Assembly (NCBI RefSeq): GCF_000422405.1
Contig: NZ_AULS01000009.1
Span: forward strand, 62,001-126,000
Source of the DNA: Microbacterium luticocti DSM 19459
GTDB taxonomy: Bacteria > Actinomycetota > Actinomycetes > Actinomycetales > Microbacteriaceae
DNA length: 64,000 nt
Reading direction: 5' to 3'
The position numbers and the translations under genes were made by a program. Shown here piece after piece: positions 8,106 through 17,479 of the stretch (its first letter is position 1; every line of letters starts with the position of its first letter). The notes beneath the pieces are model-generated. The model worked only from the letters and a program-made list of their open reading frames with translations. It was not told where the DNA came from and ran no database searches.

Positions 8106-9476
8106 TCAGTCCCGACCCGAGCGCGAGGGCTCGGCATCCCGCCTCCGTGCGGCCGCGGTCAGCACGGCGGCGTGCGCGGCGATCATGCGCTCGCGCGTGA
8201 ACTGCGCGGCGAGTGCGAGACCGTGCGGGCTGGGGCATTCCCGGGCGACGGTGAGGATGCCGCGGGCGAACGCGTCGCGGTTGGACTGGTGCCGTCGCCG
8301 CCGCTGCCGCGCCATGTCGCGTTGCGAGAACCCGGTGTTCGCGCGGGGCACCACCCGGCCCAGCCGCGGGTCGGTCACCAGCCGCCGCGCCAGCCCGACG
8401 TCCGAGAGCACGACCGGCAGGCCGGCGGCGACCGCCTCGATCGCCGACACCGGGCCGCCTTCGGCGAACGAGTCCAGCGCATACAGCGACCCGGCCGCCA
8501 GCAGCAGATCCGGGTCGCTGTCGCCGAGCAGGTGCACGCGGGCGCCGGCGGGATGACCACGGCGCACCGCCTCGGCGCGGCGCACCTCGAGCCCGCTGTC
8601 GGGTGCCCCCGCCAGCAGCAGCCGCAGCCGCGGCTCCTGCTCGGCCGCCGCGAGGAACGCATCGACGAGCCCGGCAGGGTTCTTCTGGTCGCTGTACCGT
8701 TGCAGACCCACCACCACGATGTCATCGGGTGCGAACCGGATGCCGGTGGCCGCGGTGATGCGCGCGCGGGCGGGGGCCCGCGGCATCCGTCGGCCCGTCT
8801 CGGCCACCCCGTTGACGACGACCTCGATCGACGCCGACCCCAGGCGCGGGGCGAAGAACTCGCGCACGGTGTCGCTGACCGCGACCACGCCCGCCGCCCG
8901 CGCGGCGAACGCGCACAGCTGCGCCCACATCTCGTCGTGGAAATACGACTCGACCGCGTGCAGCACCAGCACGGTGCGTTCGGCCAGCGGTGCCAGCGCC
9001 TGCAGGTGCGCCTCGTCGATGCGGTGCAGCTGCACGGCGGCGGGCGGATGCCGGCTCAGCCGCCGTGCCAGCTCGGCGACGGAGAGCTCGTCGACGCGCA
9101 CTCCGGCCGCCCGCAGGTCGTCGGCCACCCGCCCGCCGGTCGTGCAGACGACGTCGGCCGGCACGCCGTGCGCGGGCAGGCCGCGCGCGAGGGCGGCGAC
9201 CACCGTTTCGACGCCGCCTGTGTCGAGCGCGCCGGCGACCAGCAGGCATCCAGGGATGTCACCGGCCCGGGCGACGGCGCCCGCGGGCGCACTCTGGACC
9301 GTGGCGGCATCGGCGTGCTCGGCCGTCGCCCGCGGCACCGTGGGCAGGCCGCCGCGCGGGGTGAGCAGGCCGAGCAGCCGGGTCCAATGCCCGAACCGCC
9401 AGCGCGGCGGCAGGGCGTCGGTCACCGCGGTCAGCACCGCCCACGGCGCCCAGCGCAGCGTCGCCCGGGCGCTCAT
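8106..9476 (-). CDS. GT4 glycosyltransferase
   Basis: 456 residues with the GT-B fold of family GT4: an N-terminal half with ALDTGGVETVVAALARGL and a C-terminal donor-binding half with the E-x7-E region SFAEGGPVSAIEAVAAGLPV. It would transfer a sugar from a nucleotide sugar to the growing lipid-linked repeat unit in the cytoplasm. The start MSARATLRWAP lies in the last copy of a 32-bp tandem array that links it to the flippase gene. Specificity cannot be assigned. Confidence 0.8.
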   Translation of the reverse strand: MSARATLRWAPWAVLTAVTDALPPRWRFGHWTRLLGLLTPRGGLPTVPRATAEHADAATVQSAPAGAVARAGDIPGCLLVAGALDTGGVETVVAALARGLPAHGVPADVVCTTGGRVADDLRAAGVRVDELSVAELARRLSRHPPAAVQLHRIDEAHLQALAPLAERTVLVLHAVESYFHDEMWAQLCAFAARAAGVVAVSDTVREFFAPRLGSASIEVVVNGVAETGRRMPRAPARARITAATGIRFAPDDIVVVGLQRYSDQKNPAGLVDAFLAAAEQEPRLRLLLAGAPDSGLEVRRAEAVRRGHPAGARVHLLGDSDPDLLLAAGSLYALDSFAEGGPVSAIEAVAAGLPVVLSDVGLARRLVTDPRLGRVVPRANTGFSQRDMARQRRRRHQSNRDAFARGILTVARECPSPHGLALAAQFTRERMIAAHAAVLTAAARRRDAEPSRSGRD

Positions 9477-9572
9477 GGTGCACCTCGTCGTGTGGCCCGG
9501 GCACTCATGGTGCACCTCGTCGTGTGGCCCGGGCGCTCATCGCGCGCCTCGTCGGGTGGCCCGGGCGCTCAT
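9473..9572 (-). repeat. 32-bp tandem array of ATGA stop/start overlaps with three mini-ORFs
   Basis: The tetramer ATGA (TCAT on the plus strand) occurs at 9572-9569, 9540-9537, 9508-9505 and 9476-9473, spaced exactly 32 bp. The first holds the flippase stop and the last the GT4 start. Between them lie three 11-codon frames: MSARATRRGAR, MSARATRRGAP and MSARATRRGAP. Each ends in a TGA that overlaps the next ATG. The peptides copy the GT4 N-terminus (MSARATLRWAP). Confidence 0.85.
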
Positions 9573-10990
9573 CGCGCACCCCGCAGCGTGTGTGCCTGCC
9601 GCCGTGCCCACGGCGCCATGGCCGCGGCATAGACCGCCGCGCCCACCGCGACCGCCCCGATCAGCGCACCCGTGGTGTGCGGCAGCACTGTGCACAGCAC
9701 GGCCGCCGCGCTCGCTCCGACCGCCGCGGCCAGCGTCGGCCGCCCGGCCTCAGCCAGCAACGGACCCAGGCGCACGCCCGCCGCGCGCAGCGCGATCAGG
9801 TGCGCCGGCAGCACGACCACCGCCGCCACGGCGACCTGCGCCCACCCGGCCCCGGCGATGCCCCACCGCGGCACCGCGACGATCAGGGCCGCCAACAGCA
9901 CCCCCAGCCAGAGCAACTGGATCCACAGCACCGCCCGCGACCGGCCGCGGGCGTAGAGGTACCCGGTCGCGATGTCGAACACGACCCGCAACGACCCGTG
10001 CAGCCCGAGGGCCGCGAGCACCGCGGCCGCCGGCATCCACTTCTCGCCGTACAGCACCGCGATCACCGGGCCGCTCAGCGCGGCCAGCACCGCCCCGGCC
10101 GGCAGCGCCAGCGCCCAGCCCGCCGCCGTCACCCGCGCCAGTCCCGCCCCACCGTCGTCGGTGCGCGAGAAGTACGGCAGCGCGATCGACCGCACCACCT
10201 GCGACAGCGCGCTCATCGGCCAGCTCGACACGTTGAACGCGAGCACGTAGTAGCCCAGCGCGGTCACGCCCACCATGCGCGCCAGCACGATGTTGTCGAC
10301 GTTCAGAAGGCCCCAGCCGATCAGGTTCGCCACCGCGATCGGCACGCCGAAGGCGAGGATCGGGCGCACCAGCGCACGGTCGATGCCGAACCTCGGCCGC
10401 TCGCGGGCGATCACGAACTGCAGCACCAGCGCCACCACCTGCGCGCAGACCCGCCCGGCCGCCAGGCCCAGCGCCCCCCACCCGACGCTGACCAGCAGCA
10501 GTGTCACCGCCGTGTAGACGACGAAATCGGCCGCACCGATCGCGAACAGTTCGCGCTGCTGAAACCGGCGCAGCAGCAGCGCATACGGCACCACCCCGGC
10601 CCCGGCCAGCAGCAGCGTCACCGACAGCAGGGCGATGGCGCCGGATGCCTCGGGGCTGCCCAGCGCCGAGGCCAACAGCGGCGCCGTGCCCACGGCCAGC
10701 GCCGTCGTCATCGCCCCGGTCACCAGGCCCAGGGTGGCGATCGTGGGACCCAGCCGGGCGGGCTCGTCGGTGCGCACCAGATCGGCCGACAGCCCCAGGT
10801 CGGCGAGCGTCATCAGGATCGACTGCACTGTGAGGGCGACCGCGAACACCCCGAACTGGTCGGGGGTGAGGATGCGAGCGACCACGATGCCGACCACCAG
10901 GCTGCCCAGTCTCAGCACGATCGAACTCAGCCCGCTCCACGCCGCACCCTGCACGGCCCGCCTGGTGAGGGTCGGCTCGTCGACGGTCAC
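9569..10990 (-). CDS. polysaccharide flippase, Wzx/MurJ-like
   Basis: 473 residues made almost wholly of 12-14 hydrophobic helices, beginning with LTRRAVQGAAWSGLSSIVLR, typical of the oligosaccharidyl-lipid flippase (PST) family. It would move the undecaprenyl-linked repeat unit across the membrane before polymerisation. The GTG start overlaps the preceding glycosyltransferase stop (GTGA, 10987-10990). An internal segment NLIGWGLLNVDNIVLARMVG matches the family's mid-protein pattern of a polar helix break. The C-terminus reads into the 32-bp array. Confidence 0.82.
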   Translation of the reverse strand: MTVDEPTLTRRAVQGAAWSGLSSIVLRLGSLVVGIVVARILTPDQFGVFAVALTVQSILMTLADLGLSADLVRTDEPARLGPTIATLGLVTGAMTTALAVGTAPLLASALGSPEASGAIALLSVTLLLAGAGVVPYALLLRRFQQRELFAIGAADFVVYTAVTLLLVSVGWGALGLAAGRVCAQVVALVLQFVIARERPRFGIDRALVRPILAFGVPIAVANLIGWGLLNVDNIVLARMVGVTALGYYVLAFNVSSWPMSALSQVVRSIALPYFSRTDDGGAGLARVTAAGWALALPAGAVLAALSGPVIAVLYGEKWMPAAAVLAALGLHGSLRVVFDIATGYLYARGRSRAVLWIQLLWLGVLLAALIVAVPRWGIAGAGWAQVAVAAVVVLPAHLIALRAAGVRLGPLLAEAGRPTLAAAVGASAAAVLCTVLPHTTGALIGAVAVGAAVYAAAMAPWARRQAHTLRGAR

Positions 10991-12216
10991 GGTCGCGCCG
11001 CCCGTCCGGCCCGGGCGAGTTCGTCGCACAGGATCTCGGCGACGCGGGCGCCGGTGGCATCCCACGATGCAGTGGTCACCTGCGCGGCCACCGTGTCGGC
11101 CAGAGCCGGGTCGGCGCGCGCCCGGTCGACGACGTCGGCGAGGGCCGTCGCGATCGCCGCCGCGGTGGGTCGCGCCCACGCCACGTGCGGGTGGTGCAGG
11201 TCGGCGCGGGCAAGCGGCGAGTCGTTGACGACCGGGATCGTGCCGGCCGCGAGCATCTCTTCGGCCACCAGCGAGATGTTCGTGAACGACAGGGCGATGC
11301 CCGCAACCGCGTGGTTGTACAGGGTGTTCAGCTCTGCCGGGGTCAGCCCGCCGTGCGCGATCACCGGGAACGGCAGGTCGCGTGGCGCATCGCCGTACAC
11401 GTGGATGGGCTCGTCGGGCCGCAGCCGGTGGAACCGTTCGAGCGCACGCACCGCCAGCGGGTATCCACGCCGATCGGTGCCCCGGCGTGCATACAGCACC
11501 ACGCCGCGCCGGGGCGCACCGGGGCGCAGCACCCGGTACACGTCGCGGTCGCATCCGAACGGAACGACGTCACAGTTCGCACCGGTCTGGTCGCGCAGGC
11601 ATCCGGCGACCATGTCGCCGAGCGCGATGATCCGCAGACCCAGCCGATAGCTGTCTTCGGCCAGCGCGTACTCGGTGCCGCGCGGCGAGAAGTACGGCTC
11701 GAAGTCCTGCACGAAATACACCGCCGGCTGGCCGCGCAGGCGCCGCGTGGCCACCACGTGCGCGGTCGGCCACGACGACGCCACCACCACGTCGTAGCCG
11801 GAAAGGTCGGCACCGATCGGGCGGATCTCGCACTGCAGCCACGGCCATGCCCGGCGCACGATCGCCGCCCGTGCGGCGAAGTCCGACCCGAACGGGTCGT
11901 AGAACACGAGCGTGTTCGCGAAACCCGCCGCCTGCGCCGCACGCATCATCCGGAACAGTGTGGTGTGCCCGCCCGAGCCCGGGCCGGGCGGGATCACCAC
12001 CCAGGCCGCCCGGGGGGCCGCGCCGGCAGGGTGTGGCATCCATTCGCCGCGACCGGCCGGCACGGCGGCCGAGTCGGCGATGTCGTCGCTGCGCAGCGGC
12101 ATGCCCAGCCCGGCGACGTCCAGCCGCTCGCCGAGGCGCGCCACGGCACGGCGCAACAGCTCGCGCGGCGGCTTCGCCGTGAGCGCGCGCCAGGTCCCCA
12201 ACAGATCCCAGGTCAT
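10987..12216 (-). CDS. glycosyltransferase, WsaF/rhamnosyltransferase-like GT4
   Basis: 409 residues. The region VVIPPGPGSGGHTTLFRMM followed by YFVQDFEPYF resembles WsaF-type rhamnosyltransferases, which carry the same GGH and QDxEPxF blocks. The C-terminal GT-B half has SFTNISLVAEEMLAAGTIPV. It is the first gene of the minus-strand operon running through the flippase and GT4 genes. The ATG is preceded by ACTGGGGACGAGC, related to the TTGGGGA leader motif. The proposed donor, dTDP-rhamnose, is inference. Confidence 0.7.
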   Translation of the reverse strand: MTWDLLGTWRALTAKPPRELLRRAVARLGERLDVAGLGMPLRSDDIADSAAVPAGRGEWMPHPAGAAPRAAWVVIPPGPGSGGHTTLFRMMRAAQAAGFANTLVFYDPFGSDFAARAAIVRRAWPWLQCEIRPIGADLSGYDVVVASSWPTAHVVATRRLRGQPAVYFVQDFEPYFSPRGTEYALAEDSYRLGLRIIALGDMVAGCLRDQTGANCDVVPFGCDRDVYRVLRPGAPRRGVVLYARRGTDRRGYPLAVRALERFHRLRPDEPIHVYGDAPRDLPFPVIAHGGLTPAELNTLYNHAVAGIALSFTNISLVAEEMLAAGTIPVVNDSPLARADLHHPHVAWARPTAAAIATALADVVDRARADPALADTVAAQVTTASWDATGARVAEILCDELARAGRAARP

Positions 12217-12221
12217 GCTCG

Positions 12222-12343
12222 TCCCCAGTGCATACCGGTGTGCGGCCCATCATGGCACACCAGCGCACTCTCAGCGACCCCCCGGTGTGCAGGGGCCGAA
12301 GTCGCGGTAACGTGAGCGCAGTCACCGAAACGGTTGTTGGGGG
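12222..12343. promoter_or_regulatory. divergent promoter region between two polysaccharide operons
   Basis: For the minus-strand gene, TGTGCCATGAT (12259-12249) carries a -10-like CATGAT, followed by CTGGGGA at 12228-12222. For the plus-strand chain-length genes, TAACGT at 12308-12313 fits TANNNT; TTGGGGG lies at 12337-12343 and GGAGG at 12347. The two operons could therefore respond to one regulator. Confidence 0.5.
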
Positions 12344-12359
12344 TCCGGAGGTGCAGGCG

Positions 12360-13178
12360 ATGACGCTGGCTGATCTGTTGGGGGCGCTGGCGCGGCGATG
12401 GTACGTCGTGGTGGTGGTGTGTGCGTCGGGCGGGATGCTGTTCGCCTGGCTGTCGGCATCGGGCGGGGTGTATTCGAGTGAGCCGGTGATCGCGTTCGCG
12501 TTCCCCGGCGCCCGGATCATCGAACCCGACAACGGGGTCGCCGACGAGGACGTGATCGCGTTCGCGCTCGCCGTGGGCGAGGCGGTCAACAACGGGCGTC
12601 CGGTCGAGCGGTACGCCGCCGCCGATGCCCCGCTGTACGGGGCCGGTGCCCGGCAGCAGGTGCAGGTGAGCGTGCCGAACGCGGGCGGGCAGTGGGGCAT
12701 CAGCTACACCCGCGCCGAGATCGTCGTCTCGATCGTGGGACACACCCGCGAGTGGGTGCAGCAGACCCAGGACGAGACCATCCAGAACGTGTTCGCGGTC
12801 GCCGCCCGCGAACAGGACCTGCACGGCGTGCCCGCGAACCGGCGCATCACACCCAGCGTGCTGCCGCTGTCGACGCGCATCGAGTACATCGGCGCCGGCG
12901 GCACGCAGCGACTGCTCGCGCTCGGCGCGCTGGCGGCGGCGACCGCGCTCGTCGCCGGGTGGGCCGCGGTGACGTGGGACCGCGCGGCCCGTGCCCTGTC
13001 GGCGCGGCGCGGGGTGGACGGCGGCGATCGGGGCGCGGCGGAGCGCCCGGTGCGGAGTGCGGCGGAGCGTCCGGTGCTGAGCGTGGCTGAGCGCCGGACG
13101 GGGTCGGGCGGCGGACGCGGGGCCGCGACGGGGATGGACCCGGGTGCCGAACGCCCGACCGGGGCGGTGATCTCGTGA
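12360..13178 (+). CDS. Wzz/YveK-like chain-length determinant protein
   Basis: 272 residues with one membrane helix near residues 16-36 and a second near 180-203, enclosing a roughly 145-residue extracytoplasmic domain: the topology of polysaccharide co-polymerases. The ATG at 12360 is placed 8 nt after GGAGG. A cytoplasmic Arg/Ala/Glu-rich tail with AERPVRSAAERPVLSVAER-type repeats follows the second helix. No tyrosine-kinase domain is attached. It overlaps the next gene by GTGA, and both proteins have the same topology, so they may form a hetero-oligomer that sets chain length. Confidence 0.65.
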   Translation: MTLADLLGALARRWYVVVVVCASGGMLFAWLSASGGVYSSEPVIAFAFPGARIIEPDNGVADEDVIAFALAVGEAVNNGRPVERYAAADAPLYGAGARQQVQVSVPNAGGQWGISYTRAEIVVSIVGHTREWVQQTQDETIQNVFAVAAREQDLHGVPANRRITPSVLPLSTRIEYIGAGGTQRLLALGALAAATALVAGWAAVTWDRAARALSARRGVDGGDRGAAERPVRSAAERPVLSVAERRTGSGGGRGAATGMDPGAERPTGAVIS

Positions 13179-14653
13179 AGCTCATGGACGTCGTGCACAC
13201 GCTGGTGCGCCGCTGGTACCTGACCGTTCCGCTGCTGGCCGTCGCCGTGGGCCTGGCGCTGGGGGCGTTCGTCACGGTGCATCCGACCTGGGAGCGCACC
13301 GCCACCGTGGTGCTGCTGCCTGACAAGGTGAGCGTGCCCGACGAGGGCAATCCGTACCTGTACCTGTCGGGTCTGAGCAGCGTCGCCGACGTGCTCACCC
13401 GGGCGTCGGCATCGCAGTCGTTCCTCGATGCGGTCGGCGACGCCGCACCGGGCACCGAGGTGACCATCGACCGCGACCCGACGACATCCAGCCCGGTCAT
13501 CGTCGTGACCGTGTCGTCGCCGTCGGATGCGGTGGCCGCATCGATGCTCACGCAGGCCGTCGACCATGTGAGCGAGACGCTCGAACGGCTGCAGGCCGAC
13601 GAGGGGCTCGGTGTCGACCGGCGCATCACCGCCGCCACCCTCTCGGTCGATGTCAAGGGCACCGCCGTCCAGCGCACCCGGCTGCTGATCGCCGGTGTCG
13701 TGGGGGTGGCCGGCGTCGTGCTCGCGGTCGTGGTGCCGACCGCGGTCGAAGGACTGAGCAGGCGGCGCCGACGCCGCCCACGGCGCGAGGGCATCGCCGG
13801 GCCGGGCACGGTGGTCGCGGCCGAGGACGAACTCGTGGTGGCCTGGGACGGTGACGCCGACGCGGCGACGGATGCCGCGTCGCCGGTGACCGGTGGTCCC
13901 GGCACGACGGTGAGTGTGTCGGCTGCGGTGACCGGTGACGCCGACGCGACGGCGAGTGTGCCTGTTGTGGTGACCGACGATGCCGACCAGGCGACGGATG
14001 CCACGGCCTCGGGCGGAGCTGTGGATACGGTCGCCTTAGCCGAGCCCGCTGCCGAACCCGTCGACGGGGCCTCGGCCCCTGACGTGGCGGGGGAGGGGAC
14101 CGCACCGCACGACGCGCACGGATCCGTCAACGAGACCGATGCGTCCGCGGATGAGCCGGCATCGGCGGACGGGCCTGCGCCCGCCGAACAGACGGCGTCG
14201 GCGGACGGGGCGGCGCCCGCGGGGGATGCCGAAAGCGGTGCCGCGGCCGATGAGACGGCGCCCGCGGGTGACGAGTCGGCCGCGCCGCATGCTCCGCGCC
14301 GCACAAAGCGCGACACGAGGCATGACACGAAGGGCGAGACGACGCCGGAGGCGAAGCAGGCGACCACGCGCGAGACGAAGCGGGCGACCACGCGCGAGGC
14401 GAAGCGGGCGACCGCGCGCGATGCGAAGCGGGCGACCACGCGCGATGCGAAGCGCGGGACCACGCCTGCGGCAACGAAGCGCGGGGCCACGCAGCCGGCG
14501 ACGAAGCGCGAGACCGCGCATGAGACGAAGCGCGGGAGCACGCACGAGACGAAGCCCGCGACCAGCGAGACCAGGCGCGAGGGCAGCGAGACCGAGCACG
14601 ACACGCCGCACGAAGACCAGCCCGCGCGCGACCGGGTTCAGTCCGGGGCCTGA
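13175..14653 (+). CDS. Wzz-like protein with long basic repeat tail
   Basis: 492 residues. MKLMDVVHTLVRRWYLTVPL opens a first helix at about 14-34, a periplasmic-type domain follows, and a second helix ends near 191. The remaining 300 residues are low complexity: an acidic Asp/Ala/Thr-rich stretch, then a basic stretch in which KRATTREA and close variants repeat with an 8-residue (24-bp) period from about 14340 to 14470. The tail replaces the kinase domain seen in Wzc. GTGA overlap with the previous gene fixes the start. Confidence 0.65.
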   Translation: MKLMDVVHTLVRRWYLTVPLLAVAVGLALGAFVTVHPTWERTATVVLLPDKVSVPDEGNPYLYLSGLSSVADVLTRASASQSFLDAVGDAAPGTEVTIDRDPTTSSPVIVVTVSSPSDAVAASMLTQAVDHVSETLERLQADEGLGVDRRITAATLSVDVKGTAVQRTRLLIAGVVGVAGVVLAVVVPTAVEGLSRRRRRRPRREGIAGPGTVVAAEDELVVAWDGDADAATDAASPVTGGPGTTVSVSAAVTGDADATASVPVVVTDDADQATDATASGGAVDTVALAEPAAEPVDGASAPDVAGEGTAPHDAHGSVNETDASADEPASADGPAPAEQTASADGAAPAGDAESGAAADETAPAGDESAAPHAPRRTKRDTRHDTKGETTPEAKQATTRETKRATTREAKRATARDAKRATTRDAKRGTTPAATKRGATQPATKRETAHETKRGSTHETKPATSETRREGSETEHDTPHEDQPARDRVQSGA

Positions 14654-14654
14654 G

Positions 14655-16070
14655 ATGACCGAGACGGTGTTTGCCCCGCGCTCGGTCATCGAGGCGGCGC
14701 CGGCGACGCGCCGCGGGTTCGACGCGCTGAGCGGGTTGACCGTGTACCTCGTGCTGTTGTGCGCGATCCCGTCGAACCTGGTGATCACTCCGCTCGGCTC
14801 ACTCGGACGCCCCGCACAGCTGTGGGGCCTGTTCCTCGCGCTGTGGTGGACCGTGCACCAACTGCAGGCCGCACCGCGGCCGGTGCCTTCACCATGGCAG
14901 CCGCTGCGGCTCGCCTTCGGTGCGTTCGTCGTCGTGGCTCTGATCAGCTACGCCGCCGCGGTGCTGCGCGGGCAACCCGCCGACCAGATCAGCCCCGCGA
15001 CCACCGCGCTGGTCAAGCTGGTCTCGTGGGGCGGGGTGATGTTCGTCGCGATGGACGGCATCCGCACGATGCGCGACCTGCGCGCCCTGCTGCACCGGCT
15101 GGTCGTCGCGGTGACCGTGGTCGCGCTGCTCGGGCTGGTGCAGACCTTCACCGGTCGGTCGTGGATCGACCAGCTCAGCCTGCCCGGGTTCTCGCCCAGC
15201 GAAGAGGGCGGCGTGCAGAGCCGCGGGGCGCTGACCCGTGCGGCCGGCACCGCCACGCACCCCCTCGAATACGCGATGCTGCTGGGGGTCACCGTGCCGA
15301 TCGCGCTCACCCTGGCCGCGTTGCACACCGCACGCGGCCGGGTCACGGCCTGGACGTGTGCGGCCGTGATCTCGGTGGCCACGCTGGTGTCGGCATCCCG
15401 CACCGCCCTGCTCGGATTCGCCGCCGCGCTGCTGGCCGTGCTGCCGGGGCTCGACCGGCGCGTGCGCCACCGGCTCGTCGCCGGCATCGCCGTGCTCGCC
15501 GTCGGCGCCGTCCTGGCCCGGCCGGGGCTGGTGCGCACGATGCTCGCCATGTTCACCGGGGTGGCCACCGATCCCAGCGCCCTCTCACGCACCAACGGGC
15601 TCGAACGGGTGCCCGGATTCATCGCGGTCTCACCGATCGTCGGGTCGGGTTTCGGCACGTTCCTGCCCCGGTACTACATCTTCGACGACCAGTGGGTGCT
15701 GACCACGGTCGACAGCGGCTTTCTCGGGTTGATCGCGTTCGCCGGGCTCGTGATCGGCGGCGCGTGGAGCGCGCTGCGCGCCCGCCGGATCAGCGACCAG
15801 GCCGACGTGCGGGTGATCGGGCAGGGCCTGTTCGCCGCGTGCACCACCGCCGCGGTGATGCTCGCCGGGTTCGACGGCCTCTCGTTCCCGATCTCGGCCG
15901 GAGTGCTGTTCCTGGTGCTGGGTGCGGCCGGGTCGTTGCGCGCCATCGCCGGTGCCGACCACTGGATGACGACGGTGCGGGCCTCGATCGTCGACGCCGA
16001 CCGCCCACCCCGCGGCACGCACCGGCTGCCCGGCGCGGTGCCCGCCGGTCAGCGCGCCGCGACCCGATAG
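14655..16070 (+). CDS. O-antigen ligase/polymerase family membrane protein
   Basis: 471 residues with about 11-12 hydrophobic helices and one large extracytoplasmic loop containing SPSEEGGVQSRGALTRAAGT and a conserved-looking HPLE. The segment ERVPGFIAVSPIVGSGFGTF matches the Wzy_C/WaaL pattern ahead of the last helices. It would polymerise or ligate undecaprenyl-linked units outside the membrane. It starts 1 nt after the chain-length gene. Its 3' end overlaps the convergent lipoprotein gene by 22 bp. Confidence 0.75.
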   Translation: MTETVFAPRSVIEAAPATRRGFDALSGLTVYLVLLCAIPSNLVITPLGSLGRPAQLWGLFLALWWTVHQLQAAPRPVPSPWQPLRLAFGAFVVVALISYAAAVLRGQPADQISPATTALVKLVSWGGVMFVAMDGIRTMRDLRALLHRLVVAVTVVALLGLVQTFTGRSWIDQLSLPGFSPSEEGGVQSRGALTRAAGTATHPLEYAMLLGVTVPIALTLAALHTARGRVTAWTCAAVISVATLVSASRTALLGFAAALLAVLPGLDRRVRHRLVAGIAVLAVGAVLARPGLVRTMLAMFTGVATDPSALSRTNGLERVPGFIAVSPIVGSGFGTFLPRYYIFDDQWVLTTVDSGFLGLIAFAGLVIGGAWSALRARRISDQADVRVIGQGLFAACTTAAVMLAGFDGLSFPISAGVLFLVLGAAGSLRAIAGADHWMTTVRASIVDADRPPRGTHRLPGAVPAGQRAATR

Positions 16071-17479
16071 ACGTGATGCGTGTCGGCCGTCGCGAACCGG
16101 TCGCGGAACACCCCGTCACGCACCGGCACGGTGCGGTGCTCGCCGACAACCTCGACCGTGGTGCCCACCACCCCCGGCGGCAACCGGAACGTGCGCTGCC
16201 CGCCACCTGCGGTGGCCATCGCCAGCACGTAGGCGTACCCGTCGTGATGTTTGAGCGCGGTGTCCAGGCCCTCGCCGAAGGTCCATTCGTACGACGGTGA
16301 GTTCAACACGGGCGCAAGCCCGGTGACCTCGCGGTCGATCGCCGCCACCGCCTGGCGCAGCTGCGCGCCACACTCGATCAGCGAATACATGCCGCAGCGC
16401 GGGTCGTCGTTGTGCTGGAAGTACGCGACCCCGGCCGCGCCGTGGATGAGCGCGTTCCACACCGCGCCCGAGATCTGCGCGGGGCGGATGGTCACCGCAT
16501 CCGCTTCGCGCAGCAGGGGGCGTGCGGTCTCGACGAGCACCCAGTTCGGCTTCGACGCCGGCGGGGTGGCGAACAGCTCCATACGGTCCTGCATCCAGCC
16601 GTACGCCCGCGCCGATCCGGGCGGCACGCCCGTCGGCCAGTACGGCGAGCCGGCCACCAGCTCGCGCACGTGCGGGCTGGTGAACGCGTACTCGTCGACG
16701 CTGGTGACATCCACCAGCCCGACGTGGTCGGCCATCGTGGTGGGCGCCCAGAACGTGCCGAGCACCCCCGCGCCGAAGTTCGCCTGCACAAACCGTCCGT
16801 CGTGCCGTCCGCGCGCGTTTTCGACGTAGCGGCGCTGCGCGGCCAGCCGGCCCTGCTCACCGTTGTCGTGTGTCCAGTCGGGGGTGCAGTCGCTCAGCCC
16901 CATCTCGCACTCGTCGCTGACGTGCCAGCCGACGACGGCACGGCTGTCGCCGATCTCGGCGGCCGTCCACTCCAGCGGCGCGATGATCGAGACGCCGGCG
17001 GCCTCGGCGTCGGCCAGGGCCGCCGGCTCGTGCTCGGCGCCGAGGAACGTGTTGATGCCGACGGCCGCGAGCTGCGCCGAATGCGACGGCCGCCCGTAGA
17101 ACACCGCGATCGGAAAGAACGACGGCGCCGTCCAGCCCGCAGCCACCGCCTTCGGGAACGCCGCATAGTACGCGGGACCTCCCCACCACGGCAGCGTGGG
17201 CAGGTCGGCCACCGAGGGGGCGGGGCCGGATGCCGGGGGCCCGGACGTGCCACCGGTGTCGGGCGGGCCGGTACCCGGCACGCGCGGCGACGTGACGGAG
17301 GGCGCCGGCGTCGGCGGCGAGGCCGTGCACGCCGGCAGCGCCAGCGCGACCGCGAGCATCAGCACGGTGCGTCGCACCGTGCGCCGCATCCCGTGCCGCA
17401 CGGTGCGCCGCGCTGTGCCCCGCCCCGTGCGCCGCACCCCGCGCCGGGCCGGTCGAGCGCCCGGCACGGGCCCGGTCAT
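16049..17479 (-). CDS. lipoprotein, putative glycoside hydrolase
   Basis: 476 residues from the ATG at 17479 that overlaps the upstream stop (ATGA). The signal sequence is more typical from Met31 (17389): MRRTVRRTVLMLAVALALPAC with lipobox LPAC, so the first 30 Arg-rich residues, built from GTGCGCCGCAC-like DNA repeats, may be an added extension or untranslated. The mature part has TIM-barrel-like features: VVGWHVSDECEMG with paired acidic residues, DVTSVDEYAF, and WNALIHGAAGVAYFQHND. I infer a surface sugar hydrolase acting on the polysaccharide; the family is not recognised with certainty. Confidence 0.55.
   Translation of the reverse strand: MTGPVPGARPARRGVRRTGRGTARRTVRHGMRRTVRRTVLMLAVALALPACTASPPTPAPSVTSPRVPGTGPPDTGGTSGPPASGPAPSVADLPTLPWWGGPAYYAAFPKAVAAGWTAPSFFPIAVFYGRPSHSAQLAAVGINTFLGAEHEPAALADAEAAGVSIIAPLEWTAAEIGDSRAVVGWHVSDECEMGLSDCTPDWTHDNGEQGRLAAQRRYVENARGRHDGRFVQANFGAGVLGTFWAPTTMADHVGLVDVTSVDEYAFTSPHVRELVAGSPYWPTGVPPGSARAYGWMQDRMELFATPPASKPNWVLVETARPLLREADAVTIRPAQISGAVWNALIHGAAGVAYFQHNDDPRCGMYSLIECGAQLRQAVAAIDREVTGLAPVLNSPSYEWTFGEGLDTALKHHDGYAYVLAMATAGGGQRTFRLPPGVVGTTVEVVGEHRTVPVRDGVFRDRFATADTHHVYRVAAR

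Noticed and set aside
9473..9572. Possible CRISPR array (32-bp direct repeats)
   Set aside because: Units are directly adjacent with no spacers, and no cas gene is present.
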